Positions 11,675 through 23,413 of a stretch of 64,000 nucleotides of DNA are shown here, piece after piece. The notes below the pieces were generated by a model. It saw nothing but the letters and a program-made list of their open reading frames with translations, did no database searches and was not told where the DNA came from. This stretch comes from Lineus longissimus (taxonomy: Eukaryota; Nemertea; Pilidiophora; Heteronemertea; Lineidae), in the NCBI RefSeq assembly GCF_910592395.1, contig NC_088321.1, positions 2,854,001 through 2,918,000 on the forward strand. The letters run 5' to 3'. Within the stretch, counting starts at the first letter, position 1, and the number at the start of each line of letters is the position of its first letter. The translations under genes and the position numbers were made by a program.

Positions 11675-13300
11675 ATGCAGTCTGTGCCTTTGGTACGTCT
11701 GAGACGTAAGCTGCTGCGACAGTCGGGCAGAGACAACTCTGAACTTTCTGCTGCTCACAAAGAAACAACTGCGCTTCGCTCAAAGGTCGGTGCAGTCAAA
11801 CGCGACATCACCACAATGAAACTGTCATCTGAGACGTATGCTGCTGCTGCCACAGCCTCTAAAACTTCATCACCGCAGCATGAGTCGATTCCTCCTGGCG
11901 AACCACCAAGGAACTTCGAGACAATTATCATCAGGAGTACTAGTAATACGAGCTCACGGCCCGAAACGCATTAGCATTCTCAGAATGTCCCACTTTTTTT
12001 CTGGAGCTTGTGGATTCGTTGGTGTGGTACACTAACCAAGTCGGAGGAGAGCACCTCTTTTCGTTGGATTTAGATATCTTGCCCCGCACAACTTCCGAAT
12101 CAATCGTTAAATTCCTTACGGACCATGCGATCATGGCACGTACTGTTCGACTGATCAAAAGCAAATTCAAGGGAGCTCAATCGGCAAAAAAGTATCGTGG
12201 ACTTCGAGGATAAAGATACACTTCTCGAGTATACTCCTGGCCTGAGGGCGTGCTATGTCGCGAATGGATTGATTAGTTTCTTCGTTAAATAATGATGTCA
12301 ACGACCTTTTGTATAGGAAAAGGATTCCGCATTTCCTGCTGGAACGCACGCGGTGTGATGGTTGGCGTTCCCTACGTTGATAATCTCTTGTGCGCAAGTT
12401 AAATCGACCTCATCGGTATTTGGCAACACTGGTTATATCCAGACTCGCTTTACCTTCTGCAGTCTATTAGCGATGATTACGTTTCATTTGGTGTCGCCAC
12501 GAATGAACTTCTTATAAGTGACAACGGATGGATCGGAACTTTTTTCATGTGGAAAATATGCCTCGCAGCTATCATCCGCGTGCTTGATCTGAACAGCGAT
12601 CGTGTTGTAGGAGTGAGCCTTATCCTTGCTTCGCAGAGGCCTGTGTTTTTCTTTATTGCATACTTGCCAAGCTCTTACTATCCTGCAAGCATCTTCGTGG
12701 AGTACGTGGATTATATTTTAAAATTTTGCGAATTTTACGGCTCCACCGGTAAAATAGCGAACATGGGATCTAATAAATGCGCAAATTAGTCGTGAAAGAA
12801 CCCCCAGCGTGACATCCTGTCAAAGAGCTCGGTGTCTTGAGTCCTTTTTATCGCTGAAAAGCACGAATCGGTTTCCTATCCCCGTTAGTAACTCGTGTTC
12901 GGACACCACCCCAAATGAAGTGGACTTTCTTTCCGACAATACAACCCGCCGCTATGAGCAAAGCCGCCGTACTGACCATTCCACAAAGGAACTCCCGTAA
13001 ACAACACCGTCCTCACTGGAATGACAATCTTAAATCTCTCCACGAAAACATGCGCCTCGTAGGCACGAGTGGCTAAAAGCTGGTAAATCGAGTGAACCGA
13101 ACTCAACCAAATGTGTAGAGTATAAGCGGCACAGGCGCATATTTCGTGCAGATCTTAGAAATTTAATGAAGAAATGTTGAGAATGAATTTTACAACAGTC
13201 TGAGCTCTGCTTTTAAATTCTGGAAACAGGTGAAAAGGCATCGGCGTCCTCCACCATCGGCACTGAGCTTCGATTATACAATTTACCATAGCTCTGCTGA
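11675..13300 (+). pseudogene. LINE relic: ORF1-like region and APE endonuclease
   Basis: The segment starts with a coiled-coil-like, Ser/Ala-rich stretch (KETTALRSKVGAVKRD). Next come VRLIKSKFKGAQSAK and a WPEG-like word, then an APE-type endonuclease in pieces: FRISCWNARG near 12340, IDLIGIWQHW, RVVGVSLILASQRPVFF, AYLPSSYYP, and a degraded GDFN region (NMGSN). Near 13,000-13,250 is the usual linker, with WNDNLKSLHE, EYKR, FRADLRNLM and FWKQVK. This is the order found in non-LTR retrotransposons that nick target DNA with an APE nuclease. Several frameshifts and stops are present, and no RT follows. It lies between two halves of a gypsy integrase. Confidence 0.65.
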
Positions 13301-13399
13301 TTTCTGCAACAAGTGGGCAGAGTACTTCGAAAATATCTTTATAGACTAGACGATTGTGTAGAAGCTGAATCTCAATTTGTCAGATTCGGTACATCACAC

Positions 13400-13990
13400 C
13401 GGTCTGAATAATTCAAGGACTTCGTAGTGCTTCGAACTTTTAACACTACGAGCAGCCCTTACTTCCATTCTAGCAATGGCCAGGCGGAGCTGTTCAAAGC
13501 GTCTGTTAAGGACATCTCACAGGGATCATAGTGAATTTTACATGAACTTGCATTGTTAAATTGACGGAATACTCCTATGGACTCTGCGCTTGGCTCTCAT
13601 GATCAAGCGCAACGAAATTTGTCTCGGTGCACGTGACGCGCTCAACGCTTCCCACAGCTGAAGGCCCTGCTTGAACCCCATATAAATAGTCCAAAAATGC
13701 CGATCTGAACTCCGTCGAAATTTAACGATATCCGTGAACAAATCATCCAAACTTTTGACACATTTGGTCCAAAGTAATAATGTTCGCATTCCGACCGATA
13801 AAGGATATGATATGGGTGAGATATTCACAAGGAGAGCGGACCAATCCAGATCAGTTCTAATCATGTCCAAGCCAAACCAGGAGGATTCCAATAACAGAAG
13901 AACCGCAACCATCTCTTCAAAAAAGTGGCAAGTTATAGTTACAATAACGATAGCAATTCTCCGCAGGGTCACGCAGTCATCCGTGCCACT
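13400..13990 (+). pseudogene. Ty3/gypsy integrase C-terminal relic (composite copy 1)
   Basis: After SEXFKDF come FNTTSSPYFHSSNGQAE, the segment around the third acidic residue of the DDE triad, then LLN-RNTP and a C-terminal part ending in QKNRNHL. This is the normal gypsy integrase order and continues the H2C2 part seen at 11.5-11.7 kb, so LINE sequence splits the domain. Stops occur in every frame. The same block recurs at 59035-59625. Confidence 0.6.
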
Positions 13991-14004
13991 ATAAACTGCA
14001 CCAG

Positions 14005-14312
14005 CTCCTCAGACTGACGCAGGACATCCGCCAATTACCTCACAGACTTCCAGACAGACTTCTTGCAATATGTCAACTTGAAAGTCGAGAAAGAAAGGGA
14101 CACCCGGAATATTCTGATACAAAAGAACAATTGGAGCATCTTCTGGGTATTGGCTTTACTCTGGCTTCAATTGCCAGGAGAAAGTTGCTCGGAATGTGAA
14201 GTCGCCAGAGAGTCGACCGCCACATGAACCATTTTCAAGTTCTAACACGTCGCAAAAGGTTGAGTGTATTAAGCAGAGAGGAACTGGTGAAGAATCGGTG
14301 CGACGAATAAAC
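14005..14312 (+). pseudogene. N-terminal HTH part of an integrase-core protein
   Basis: One frame reads KGHPEYSDTKEQLEHLLGIG, then FTLASIARRKLLGM, one stop, and RQRVDRHMNHFQVL. It matches the N-terminal helix-turn-helix of metazoan proteins that carry a retroviral-type integrase core (pattern GxPxY--xxEQLxxLL-xGF-xxxIA-xL-xS-xTxxRRM). The core itself lies 1.1 kb downstream (15440-16125), so the two belong to one gene or relic split by an intron and a repeat. A truncated homologue of its first residues is at 59626-59690. Confidence 0.55.
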
Positions 14313-14620
14313 CATGAAACGGCCGAGGGCCGTTGTACTCACCGTATAGATATTTGGTGGTAAGGAATGCATCCTGGAAACATGCTACATGTATAGTATA
14401 TAGGTCAAACCAAAGTCGTGATGTATCACTGCTTGGAATATGCATCCTTGCTAGGAGAACCTACCATAATTTTTTTATTGAAAACGAGTCACTCATAATA
14501 TTCGAGAGATATCACACTTTTTAGGTTTCCACTTCTGGCCCCCTGGTGGCCAAGTCAAGAATCAGATCGGACCGAAATTCACTATCAGGATATGCAGGAC
14601 AGACAGTCCGTGCGGTAGCT
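14313..14620. repeat. family A repeat, 5' module only
   Basis: It starts GAAACGGCCGAGGGCCGTTG then TACTCACCGTATAGATATTT, followed by family A words (CATGTATAGTATATAGGTCA, GAGTCACTCATAA, CCCCCTGGTGGCCAAGTCAA, AATCAGATCGGACCGAAATT). It is truncated after the ACCGAAATTC part. It lies between the two halves of the integrase-core relic. Confidence 0.6.
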
Positions 14621-15439
14621 TTGGGGATAGCCAGCTGTTCATAACAATTCAATGAACCTCGGTTTTATGAATGTCTCATTGAAGGACTTATCATAATCAG
14701 TTGCCTGCAACGGGTGGCCAATGCATTAACTCTTTCATCTTTCTTCCAGGTCCAGGCCTTTTAATCAAGCCAGACCCCCCCCCCCCCATGTTAGTAACAC
14801 GGCAACGTGTGAGGTCTGCACTCAAGGCAGTAGACCCCATTGGAACACGGTGATTGGAAGTGCTGCCAGATGGGGCCAGGTAATCCGGCGAAGGAAGCAC
14901 CATGTTCCCTTTCCAAATGCTCTGTGGCATCTTGATACACATCATCCTCTTCTTAGGTTAATAAAAAAGTGTATGAGGGGGCCAAGAGGGATTATAAAGT
15001 TATTGTACTGTTAACAGTATTAGACTGCAACCCAGATAGTTTATGCAGGCGTTATAACTTTGAGTTCTCTGTGGACCAACCTCGTCTTGAAATTAACAAT
15101 CTCAAAATGGAACTTAATTCATACATTATGCATTGTGCATAGTGCGCAATGTATATACGCATAAACTGTCAAGTGTCGCAGTAAAATCCAGGCAAAAATC
15201 CGGCAAAATATTTCTGGGTTACACTTACAGTTGCTAGCTAGTAGGTAGCAATTGAGTCAGACCCTTTTGTACATGTATTGTATCCCATGATTCAATTTGA
15301 GGTATTTATCCCGGAGATAAATGATAAATTGCCATTACATGGTAGGATAGAAGAGATCAGCACTCTTTTTATGTTTCCGCAATGTTGTTTATGTCCCTTC
15401 AATTCAACATAAATTGTTGTAATTTTTTACTTTTCACAG

Positions 15440-16125
15440 GTGGCGATTGGTGGTCAATAGTGCAATTGATATTGTTTCACGGTGTCTGGTTCCGTGCATA
15501 AGGGTTTTGCCTGAAAACACAGCCCGAACGTGTCTGCGTGTATTCATCAATGGAATTCAGAGGTATGGACAGCCCAGTCACATTCGTATCGATGGTGGTG
15601 GAGAATATGTCCATGTTACTGAATTTCAAAATCGAAGGATGGTTGCAAACAGAGGCAGTGTGTTGATTGGTGCCTCTGTCCATAACCAACGAGTGGAAAG
15701 ACTTTGGAGGGATGTTTTTACCGAAGTAATTGACATATTTTACAAACTGTTTTACCACATGGATGAACATGAAATTCTTAATGTCACAAATGAAACTCAT
15801 ATATTTTGTCTACATTACACTTTCATTCCTATCATTAATAATGAACTACGATAAATGCCCACAATAACCACCGTATCAGAACTGAACACAATCAGACCAC
15901 TTTACAGCTTTGGTTCGGAGGTATAATTATCAAGCGCATTGAGAATTTTAATCAACCGCTATACAAAATATTTTACCTCCCAATATTGATGGTGATGAGG
16001 GGGATGATGCCTGGTTTGAACAGCATGGGGTTGATTGGGATCATTCTGATCCAGAAAACATCAGAAGAATTATAATCACTAGAAATCCTATAAATGAAGA
16101 AGAGCCATCATCATGGACTCTTTGA
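15440..16125 (+). pseudogene. integrase-core (DDE, rve-type) exon, frameshifted
   Basis: A pyrimidine-rich tract ending TTTTCACAG (15439) precedes an exon reading WRLVVNSAIDIVSR, RYGQPSHIRIDGGGEY, SVHNQRVERLWRDVF, IFCLHYTFIPIIN. The first Asp (AID), second Asp (IRID) and Glu (RVERLWRDV) of the DDE core are all present. After a stop at 15852 the homology resumes in another frame (NNHRIRTEHNQTTLQLW, from 15863) and again from 15982 (WFEQHGVDWDHSDPENI), ending at 16123-16125. Two indels therefore break the 3' third. The motif GxSxHNxRxERLWRDV is diagnostic of a widespread metazoan integrase-core family of uncertain function (transposon-derived or domesticated). Confidence 0.78.
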
Positions 16126-16129
16126 CAAG

Positions 16130-17635
16130 TCTGGTGTTCTAGGGGCATGGATATATCATAAAGCTAGAGTTGAACCACAGTAGATTTTTGGAAATATTTA
16201 GGTTGATAAGGTGCGCATTTACTTTTGATTAACAGGGTATTCGGATCGACTGGTGGTCCAGGAAAATAGAAATGCATTTACCCGGTGTACCAGCGATAGC
16301 AGTCCTAAGGTTAGTTGCCCCCAAACAAAACATTTGTATTGTCAACGGTTATGGTTAGGGTTAGTTGTATACTCGGAAAAATAGAACACAACGCCTTAAT
16401 CTGCTGTTACAATTGAAAGCGGACTATGGTTCAAGGGGGACTTTGATCGCTTTCACACCGGTATATACCATGCTGTAGTGAAGGGCATGTTAAATGAATA
16501 CAAATTTGGTGAAACTTATTAGGTATTTATAGTAGTAGTTCATTGGTCAACACTGAACACAACAGCAATGTTTGAATTTAAATATAGAATGTAAATATAT
16601 TATATACAATTTGAAATGTTCAGATTCAATTACAAATTCCAAATAATTAGCAAACATACCGGTAGGCCTTTAAGGTATAACATGTGCATTTTTTTTTCAT
16701 TTTAGGTCTAATGGCCCATCATATCAAGACAATGCGTCTTGTCTCTAATTCTTGTTTGCCTAGTATAACTCTTGGTAGTGAAATATATTTCTTGCTGTTG
16801 GCAGCTGGAATGAACTTGACCATCATAAACTGTTCCTCCAAATCAGGATCTCCTCTGTACCATTTGAACTATGATTGATTTGTTTCAGAGTTGTCATCTT
16901 CATACCACAGAACCTACATGAACTAACGTAAAAAACTGAACTGCTGTGATGCTGCGTATTACGTAATATATTGTTCCAAGGAGACCAGCAAGTATCCATG
17001 TCTCTCAGTCAAACGTCAACCCCTACAGTTTATGACAAGGACAAACAGAGTGGCCAGACTAAAATGCCGTTCTGCCAGAAAACAAGTTGGTAATAGCCAA
17101 TAACTTTCTTGGATACAACACTGGCTTGATATATTATAGTGTTTGTGATGGAACAAGTCAGACCTGTCTTTGCAGGAGGTGTTGACCAAGAGGAGCTTCT
17201 GTGGTGTGCAACCAATTTGGAATCAAATTAATGTTTTTAAAGTCCAAGTTCTCAGTTGGTGTCAATATCTGGAGGGCTTTTCATGAATTTGATGACGGTG
17301 ATTGTGATGTTTAGGCCCAATTCTTGCTCATCAAGTTAAAGTGGTCAAGTTGAAGTCTCTTTTGGCACCAGTAATGTTAAAATTGTCACTGGAAGCTACC
17401 ATTATGGAGCATTTTGCCTGACTGATGCATTGTATACAACAATGTGAGACATGCAACAAATGACATGTAGAATATTGCCCTTACAGCAAAATATACTCAA
17501 AGACATAGCGCTGGCGAAATGTATACACTTGAATACCAAGATGAAACGTTGAATAAAAATAGAATAAACACTTTTATTGTTACAAACCACATTGAATTTT
17601 AAAATGTAAGTGTACAAACAAGTGATATGCATATA
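16130..17635. other. unassigned DNA
   Basis: No recognisable gene or repeat. Short ORFs are of chance length. A weak ACCGG-containing word recurs at 16460 and 16660. Confidence 0.35.
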
Positions 17636-17945
17636 TAAATATTTTCGAAAACAAGTCACTAATATTAAAGCGCGATATTGCACTTTTTAACCTTTGTCCC
17701 CTGGTGACCAAGTTGAGAATCAGATCAAACCGAAATTCGGTGTCAGAAGTTATAATTATGATGTAGGAGGTGTTTGTACCAAATTTCAAGTTCATAGCTT
17801 TACAGGTTAAGAAACGTGGCATAGTTACACTCAAACGGCAAATTTACGCCATTTGACATCTGTTACATTAAGATTAGGTCATTTATCAAAAACCTGTATG
17901 ATATGTGATGTATCCTTGCTAGGAGAACCTATTGTGGGCATTATG
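17636..17945. repeat. family A repeat, partial
   Basis: It contains the family A order: GAAAACAAGTCACTAAT, CCCCTGGTGACCAAGTTGAG, AATCAGATCAAACCGAAATT, CAAATTTCAAGTTCATAGCT, TTAAGAAACGTGGCATAG, then GATGTATCCTTGCTAGGAGA. Both ends are truncated. Confidence 0.7.
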
Positions 17946-17969
17946 GATTTTAAGGTTTAGTTCTTTATC

Positions 17970-18850
17970 ATATTTCCTATGGTCCCTTTAAGGCTGTGCA
18001 GCAGACAGGCCTGGGTCGTTAAGATAATCCTTTGTTTTCCAGATAGTGATAAGGCTTGTGTTGGCATTGTTTACTGGTTGGGGATTTCACACATTCGTTA
18101 CTGGAGGGAAGTTTGTATTGTTCTAGTATCATGTGTCTTGGCCTATCGTGTAGTGATCTAAATTATGTAACGGGGCTATATTTTGGGCTGGGACTACTTG
18201 GGATGTTCACTCCTTTAGTATTGAATTCATTGTGTTCCTACTCCTCGGGGTAAGTATATAAACTGGGGTTTTTTGCTAGATTCTTCAGTGTGGCAAGCCT
18301 CGAGCTGTGCACTCAACCTCTCTTCAGATTCAATGTTAAAGCGCTGAACTCATCTATCGCTCTTGGAAAGTGTATGTTATAGCGCTGCCTTTCTTTGTGA
18401 GACAAACTTCTTAGAGTGTAGCGCTGCATTCAACCTCTCTTCCGAGTTTATGTTATAGCGCTGAACTCATCTATTGCTCTTGGAAAGTGTATGTTACAGA
18501 GCTGCACCAACCTCTGTTTTTTTTCTGCTTAGAATTGCATGTTTTAGCGCTGCCTTTCTGTGTGAGACAAACTTCTCTGGGAGTACACTTGTTCACTCAT
18601 CATTTAATTAGAGTCCAAGGTTGTGGACATAGAAAATATTCTGAGAGAATGAATATCCTGTTGAGGTTTAGTCCAAGGTTTATAGTACGCAAGTCACAGT
18701 GTGACAGAAGTTTGAGGTTGTAAATATAAGTTGTGGGATGATTATGATGACGTAATACCTGCTTGTAAATAGAAGTTATGACGAGTTATGAATAAAGATA
18801 GTATATGGAGATCAGTTGTTTCTGGTTATAAATACTAGATAGTTAAGTGT
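17970..18850 (+). repeat. LTR-like segment with 117-bp tandem units
   Basis: A TATA-like word (AGTATATAAACTGGGG, 18251) is followed by a tandem array in which CAACCTCTCTTC, AGCGCTGAACTCATCTAT, CTCTTGGAAAGTGTATGTTA, AGCGCTGCCTTTCT and GAGACAAACTTCT recur in order (about 18308, 18425 and partly 18510). An AATAAA near 18790 lies downstream. Promoter, repeat and polyadenylation order suggests a solo LTR. Its exact ends (TG...CA with target duplication) could not be fixed. Confidence 0.4.
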
Positions 18851-18949
18851 TTCCTGCCCCGTTTTAGCAGGACCTTCATATTTAATAGTTTGAAAGTGGC
18901 AAGTCTTCTTACTGCTAGGACAACTTAGTCACACAACACTATCATCATT

Positions 18950-19170
18950 TTATTAAAAAACGAGTCACTTATAAGTGAGATATAATACTTTTTGCCCCCT
19001 GGTGGTCAAGTGAAGAATCATATTGTACCAAAATTCAGTGTCGAAGGTCACCTGACCTGGGAGTACAAAGTTTCAAGTCCATAGCCCTAGCTATTAAGAA
19101 ACGTGCACCACTCTTTTTGAAACAGGATACAGACAACTACATTAATACCCTACCGTGAGCCAAAAACCGT
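18950..19170. repeat. family A repeat, 3' part
   Basis: It runs from AACGAGTCACTTATAA through CCCCCTGGTGGTCAAGTGA and AAGAAACGTGCACCA to ACAGACAACTAC and CCGTGAGCCAAAAACC, the usual right end of the family. Confidence 0.7.
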
Positions 19171-19936
19171 ACAGTACAGACAACCTTTATCCTTCATATA
19201 CACATATGCAGGTAAATTATTCACCAAACTTTGTCCGATAGTTTCATACATAACATTTACATGTCAAAGTTCCATCTCAGAGTCTTCTCTCCAACTGGAA
19301 CTTGCATGTACAGCCGATGAGTGATACAAAAAAGTTCCAGGTCAATGTACTCTACAATTAAAATATGATCCTTCCAAGATCCACAAGTCAGTCCCCACCA
19401 ACAGAGCAACTCAAAATACATGCACAGCAATCAGGTCAGGACTGCATATCATATTCGGGCTGCACTTCAGACACATTTCCGTGAAGATTATAAGATCCCT
19501 GGGAGGAGGCAGGGGCTAATAATTATGCCAGGCTGAAGAAAGTGGTTGAGTTGTGTATGAAACGCACTACAGACAACTTTTTAGCACATAGCTCAGTGAG
19601 AATTTTGCGTGCAACAAAATTCAAGGTTATTTGTCCATGTGTCTTAGCCCAGTAGCTAATTCGGCACTTTGTTTACATTCAAGTTCTAACACAGCTATTT
19701 TAAATGGAATAACACCAAGTTCAGCCAACTTGGCATTGGTCTCCAACACTGATTGAGCAACCCCTCACCGAACGGCAGTGCACTGAAATTGACTGCATCA
19801 CACTGCTTTTGACTGACACCCCCACTGCATATGACTTTTTAGGCATGCCATTTTTTCTTAATGTTAAAAAACCACTAATTTTGACTGAAAGATCACTGCA
19901 AAGCACTGCCACCTGCATATCATTATGAACGACATA

Positions 19937-20114
19937 CAGTGGAACCTCCCTTAGCAGACACCTCTCTATTAAGGACAACCTCTCTATTAAGGACACTAGG
20001 TTTGGTCCCAAATTGGCTGTTTCCATTCCATTTGACCTCTCTAATCAGGACACCTCTCTATTAAGGACAGCACTTGTCAGTCCTGAGGGTGTCCTTAATA
20101 GAGAGGTTCTACTG
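19937..20114. mobile_element. pogo/Tigger-like MITE, 178 bp, copy 2
   Basis: The ends are CAGTGGAACCTC and GAGGTTCTACTG, with TA before the left end. It has the same length as the 10045-10222 copy and matches it as a reverse complement. It is inserted within the motif array, so it is younger than the array. Confidence 0.75.
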
Positions 20115-20776
20115 TTTTTCAAAAACACTGCCTATGACTGAAAGACCACTGATTTCCACTTCTCCAACTCTGATCGAAACCCGTGGCATTTTCAAAATGA
20201 CTGAAAACCACTGCTTTATGACTGGTGAGATTAAGATTTGATGGCAGTGTAAAGCAGTGGTAATTGCAGTCAAAGTCAGGCTGTAGGTGCTGTAATGTAT
20301 GCATGCACTGCAAGATATCTGCATGGGAGCTGCAGTCAACAGCTGATGTTCTGGGCATCAATATATACACATCAATCAGTCTGTTAGACCATTATTCTAG
20401 AGGCCGCGTGCAGTAACTTTATTTGGATGTCAATTTGATCTTCAATCCCTGACATCACTGAAAGTAGCTAAGTGCCATGTGTGGTTTCAATTGTCTAGTA
20501 ACCCCATCTGACCACTGTCATTATTGCTTCAGTGACAAAGTTTGCAATGACGTAGGTCAAGGACGTAAATTAGTCATTTAAAATGGTGTTTTTTTACTGT
20601 GACACATCATCATGCAATGGCGATGTCCTCTATTTGTGCACAACTTGTAGATGACGTCATCACTGCCATATTAGATGCAAACACATCATCTAAAATAGGA
20701 CAGCAAAAGTAACAGTTGGCTAGAAATTTTTGCTTTTTCGCACAATTTCTTTGGTTGCCATCAGCACCAGCACAGT

Positions 20777-20805
20777 GGGGGGGGGGGGGGGGGGGGGGGG
20801 CCCCC
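20777..20805. repeat. G24 homopolymer followed by C5
   Basis: Twenty-four consecutive G then five C. Other long G/C runs lie at 11275-11288, about 39800-39817 and 55742-55756. Length is probably unreliable in the assembly. Confidence 0.9.
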
Positions 20806-21299
20806 AAACCTCTCTCGGCATCCGTGCCTGCATGCCATTGAATAAATTATTCATATTAACAATGAAAATGACTGCTCCCTCCTGGAGGTTTTGGAAATGG
20901 CAGTCAAAATCAGTGGTGTTTCAGTGTGGATTCAGTGTGCTGTGAAACATTTAAATTAACACCGAACCCCACTGCCAGCCCTGTGCATGATGCATAGTGG
21001 GGAGTCATTTTCAGTGTCAAAAACAGTGGAAATCAGTCAGCCAAAATATTTAAATGAGCACTGCTTTTGACTGCCCTACCACTGATTTTGACTATCTTAC
21101 CACTGCTTGAGACTCCCTGACCTCTCTTTTTGATTGCTGTACAACTGTATGTTTGGTAACGCGTGACTGAAAAACACTCCCTTATGACTGCTTTCCACTG
21201 ATTTCAACACTGCCATATAAATGTAAGGTAATTCTATGGTGGACCTTTCAGAAAAGCCCAATTCAATTTCCCTAAAGATGACTTCCTCTACCACACAAC

Positions 21300-22385
21300 T
21301 TTTAGCCTATTCCAGGGCAGGTTTAGACACAAGTCTAATCCCAATCTCAATAATGAACACTTCTTTGTGTTATTGCTCTTGGGAAATCCACTGATATAGC
21401 AGTAAGACAATACCTACTTATTTGTGGACCATTAAGTCAGGTAAGGGCATGGTCAAAATTGTTCCAGGAAACAAAGTCTCACTCATTATCTTTTTGTTCT
21501 ACAAATTTCATGTTCATGCATAACTATTTAGTTGGCTTTACATATATACATTTCTTTCTATTGGTAGAGGCGTGTTATCATCTTGACTTTTGTCATAGCC
21601 AGAGCAGGCCTGGACCTACCGCTGGATTATTTGTATGTGTAGTATTTAGCTTACCTAAGTTAAGTTTGGGAAGCTAACATGATTGCCAAATTAGCTTGAT
21701 TAATGTTATGCAATCAGTAATTAGTAGTTTTCATGTTAAATCAAATGCTGTATATCCGACATTCAGGACTGGCACTCCAACCGGGGAAGACCTATACCAG
21801 AATTGGATCCCAGTTTTGTGATTTGTGAATGTATTAACACCTGGACTTGAAAATATATCATTTAGAAGGGAGTTCCATCTTCAAGTCTTTACTGAACATT
21901 ATTAAGCTAGTCCACCCTGAATTTCAAACATATTAGTAACACTGCAACCTGACAGAATCCTGACTGACATCACACTGCTTTTCGGTGAGGGACTGCACCT
22001 AGCCAGATAATATACCTCATCTATACCTCAAACAATTTGTTAAGAAGAATTTACAAAAGTGATTCTTCTGAAAATGGAATTGCTATGACACCAAGGTATT
22101 TTAAAACGCAAAATGCCTTCAAAACCTCAAATTATTGTACAATGTCCAGTGATAGACCATGTGTGAGCTAAGTATAGACTATTTGCTTATGAGAGCTACA
22201 TATGGACTTGATTCGCAGCTTGATATAAATGATAGAAAACTATTAAAACATTTGACATTAACTAAATAGCTAGACTCTACATGTATTAGTGATAAACAGT
22301 GTACATGTACAGGACCAATAAACTTTGTTCCACAGCAGTGAACACATCAAATGCTAAAAAAATTATGAAGAGAATAGCCTAACAT
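21300..22385. other. unassigned AT-rich DNA
   Basis: No recognisable gene or repeat. I looked here on the minus strand for the missing C-terminal HECT exons of the gene to the right and did not find them. Confidence 0.35.
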
Positions 22386-22392
22386 GACAATG

Positions 22393-22985
22393 AAGCGGCC
22401 AGGGCCGTTGTGCTCACCTGTAGACATACACTATTTTCTCACCTTGAAAAGTAGGCTTAGGTGGGTTAGGGCTAGATCAAATTGCTTTTGAGTTATAGCA
22501 CTTGGATCCGTTTTGGGTGGCCATATCTGAAGCTGGAACAGGCTGAAATTGTGCCCCGGAGAAGGTCTTCTCCGGGGCACAAAATGTTCCAGGTTTTGAA
22601 GTTGCTATGTAAAACAATGACAAAACGTGCCACATTTTTTGTTTTTTTCCAACTTTGACCTCGGTGACCTTGAAAAGTAGGTCAAATCAAAAACCTGTAT
22701 TATATGTGATGCACCATCACCAGATGAACCCACGATAAAAGTTTCGTCATACTAGCTAGCAGCGTTCAGGAGTTATGGCCAAAAGGTTTTCACAAAGCGC
22801 CCCCTATATGCCAGAACAATAATAAAATCGCGCCGAATTTAGGTATACAAGTTACTGTTGCCCCAAGAGACCCCACACACTAAGTTTAAAGTTTCAAGGT
22901 CCAGTGGTTTAAGAAACGTGCCACCATTGTTTAACGGACGACGCGCTATCACTATAGCTCCCCTGTCCTTAAGACAGGTGAGCCG
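22393..22985 (+). repeat. family A repeat, nearly full length
   Basis: It begins GAAGCGGCCAGGGCCGTTG, TGCTCACCTG, and ends CAGGTGAGCCGAAAACC. The terminal CTCACC/GGTGAG words form a short inverted repeat. Inside are GACCTTGAAAAGTAGGTCAA, CCATCACCAGATGAACC, CAAGAAACGTG-type and ACGGACGACGCG words. The palindrome GCCCCGGAGAAGGTCTTC / CTCCGGGGC lies at about 22553-22580. Confidence 0.75.
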
Positions 22986-23413
22986 AAAACCAAATACTAG
23001 ACTAAACTCAACATTCGCTACACGTACCCGTAATTAACGAAGAGAACCAATGGCAGATAAGATGTACAGGTAGGGATAAAAGTGAATTAACAAAATAGAC
23101 ATTTGCTATTATAAAGAAAATGGCTTCATTCAAGACTTTTGAGAAGTTATTGAGACAAAGAGAGCAAAATTATAGATATTAAGTATAAACAATAGCTATG
23201 CCTACATTGTACTTTAAAGTATAACAGGGTCATGAAAGCACAATTTTTCTTCAAGACCTAAACCCGCATTCATCCCCAAGGCTACCACAATTACCTGAGA
23301 AAGAGCATCAAACTAACCGGATTCACATTAGCAAAATATACTGATTAAGTGGACAATGCATATTGGTTAAGAAACGTGCTATAGTATATAGCCAAATCTA
23401 CATTTCATGCCAT

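Larger units (their letters stand above)
10549..11690 (+). pseudogene. Ty3/gypsy pol relic: RNase H and H2C2 finger (composite copy 1)
   Basis: Scattered over several frames are gypsy RNase H landmarks: IEKELMAVVF, then HNYIYG, VIIETDHMPL, APARLQRLLLGLKKY. After a break near 11486 comes an integrase zinc finger (DELLVDNGIVFRGQ, then HGGHIGCDATNRRARDIL and MVKLCSLC). In life this would degrade the RNA strand of RNA/DNA hybrids and start the integrase. Here it is broken by stops, indels and a 409-bp inserted element (11043-11451). RT, protease and LTRs are absent. The second copy (57.4 kb) lacks the inserted element. Confidence 0.7.
19740..21200. repeat. two-orientation CACTGATTTTGACTG motif array
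   Basis: Variants of CACTG(C/A)TTTTGACTG recur many times: 19786, 19805, 19830, 19874, 20130, 20150, 20205, 21060, 21080, 21100 and 21175. The reverse form CAGTCAAAATCAGTGG appears near 20243-20275, 20899-20940 and 21013-21040. The array is interrupted by a pogo-like MITE (19937-20114) and a 24-G run. It encodes nothing. I do not recognise the family. Confidence 0.6.

Noticed and set aside
19721-20026. 101-codon minus-strand ORF
   Set aside because: It spans the motif array and part of a MITE; repeat artefact.
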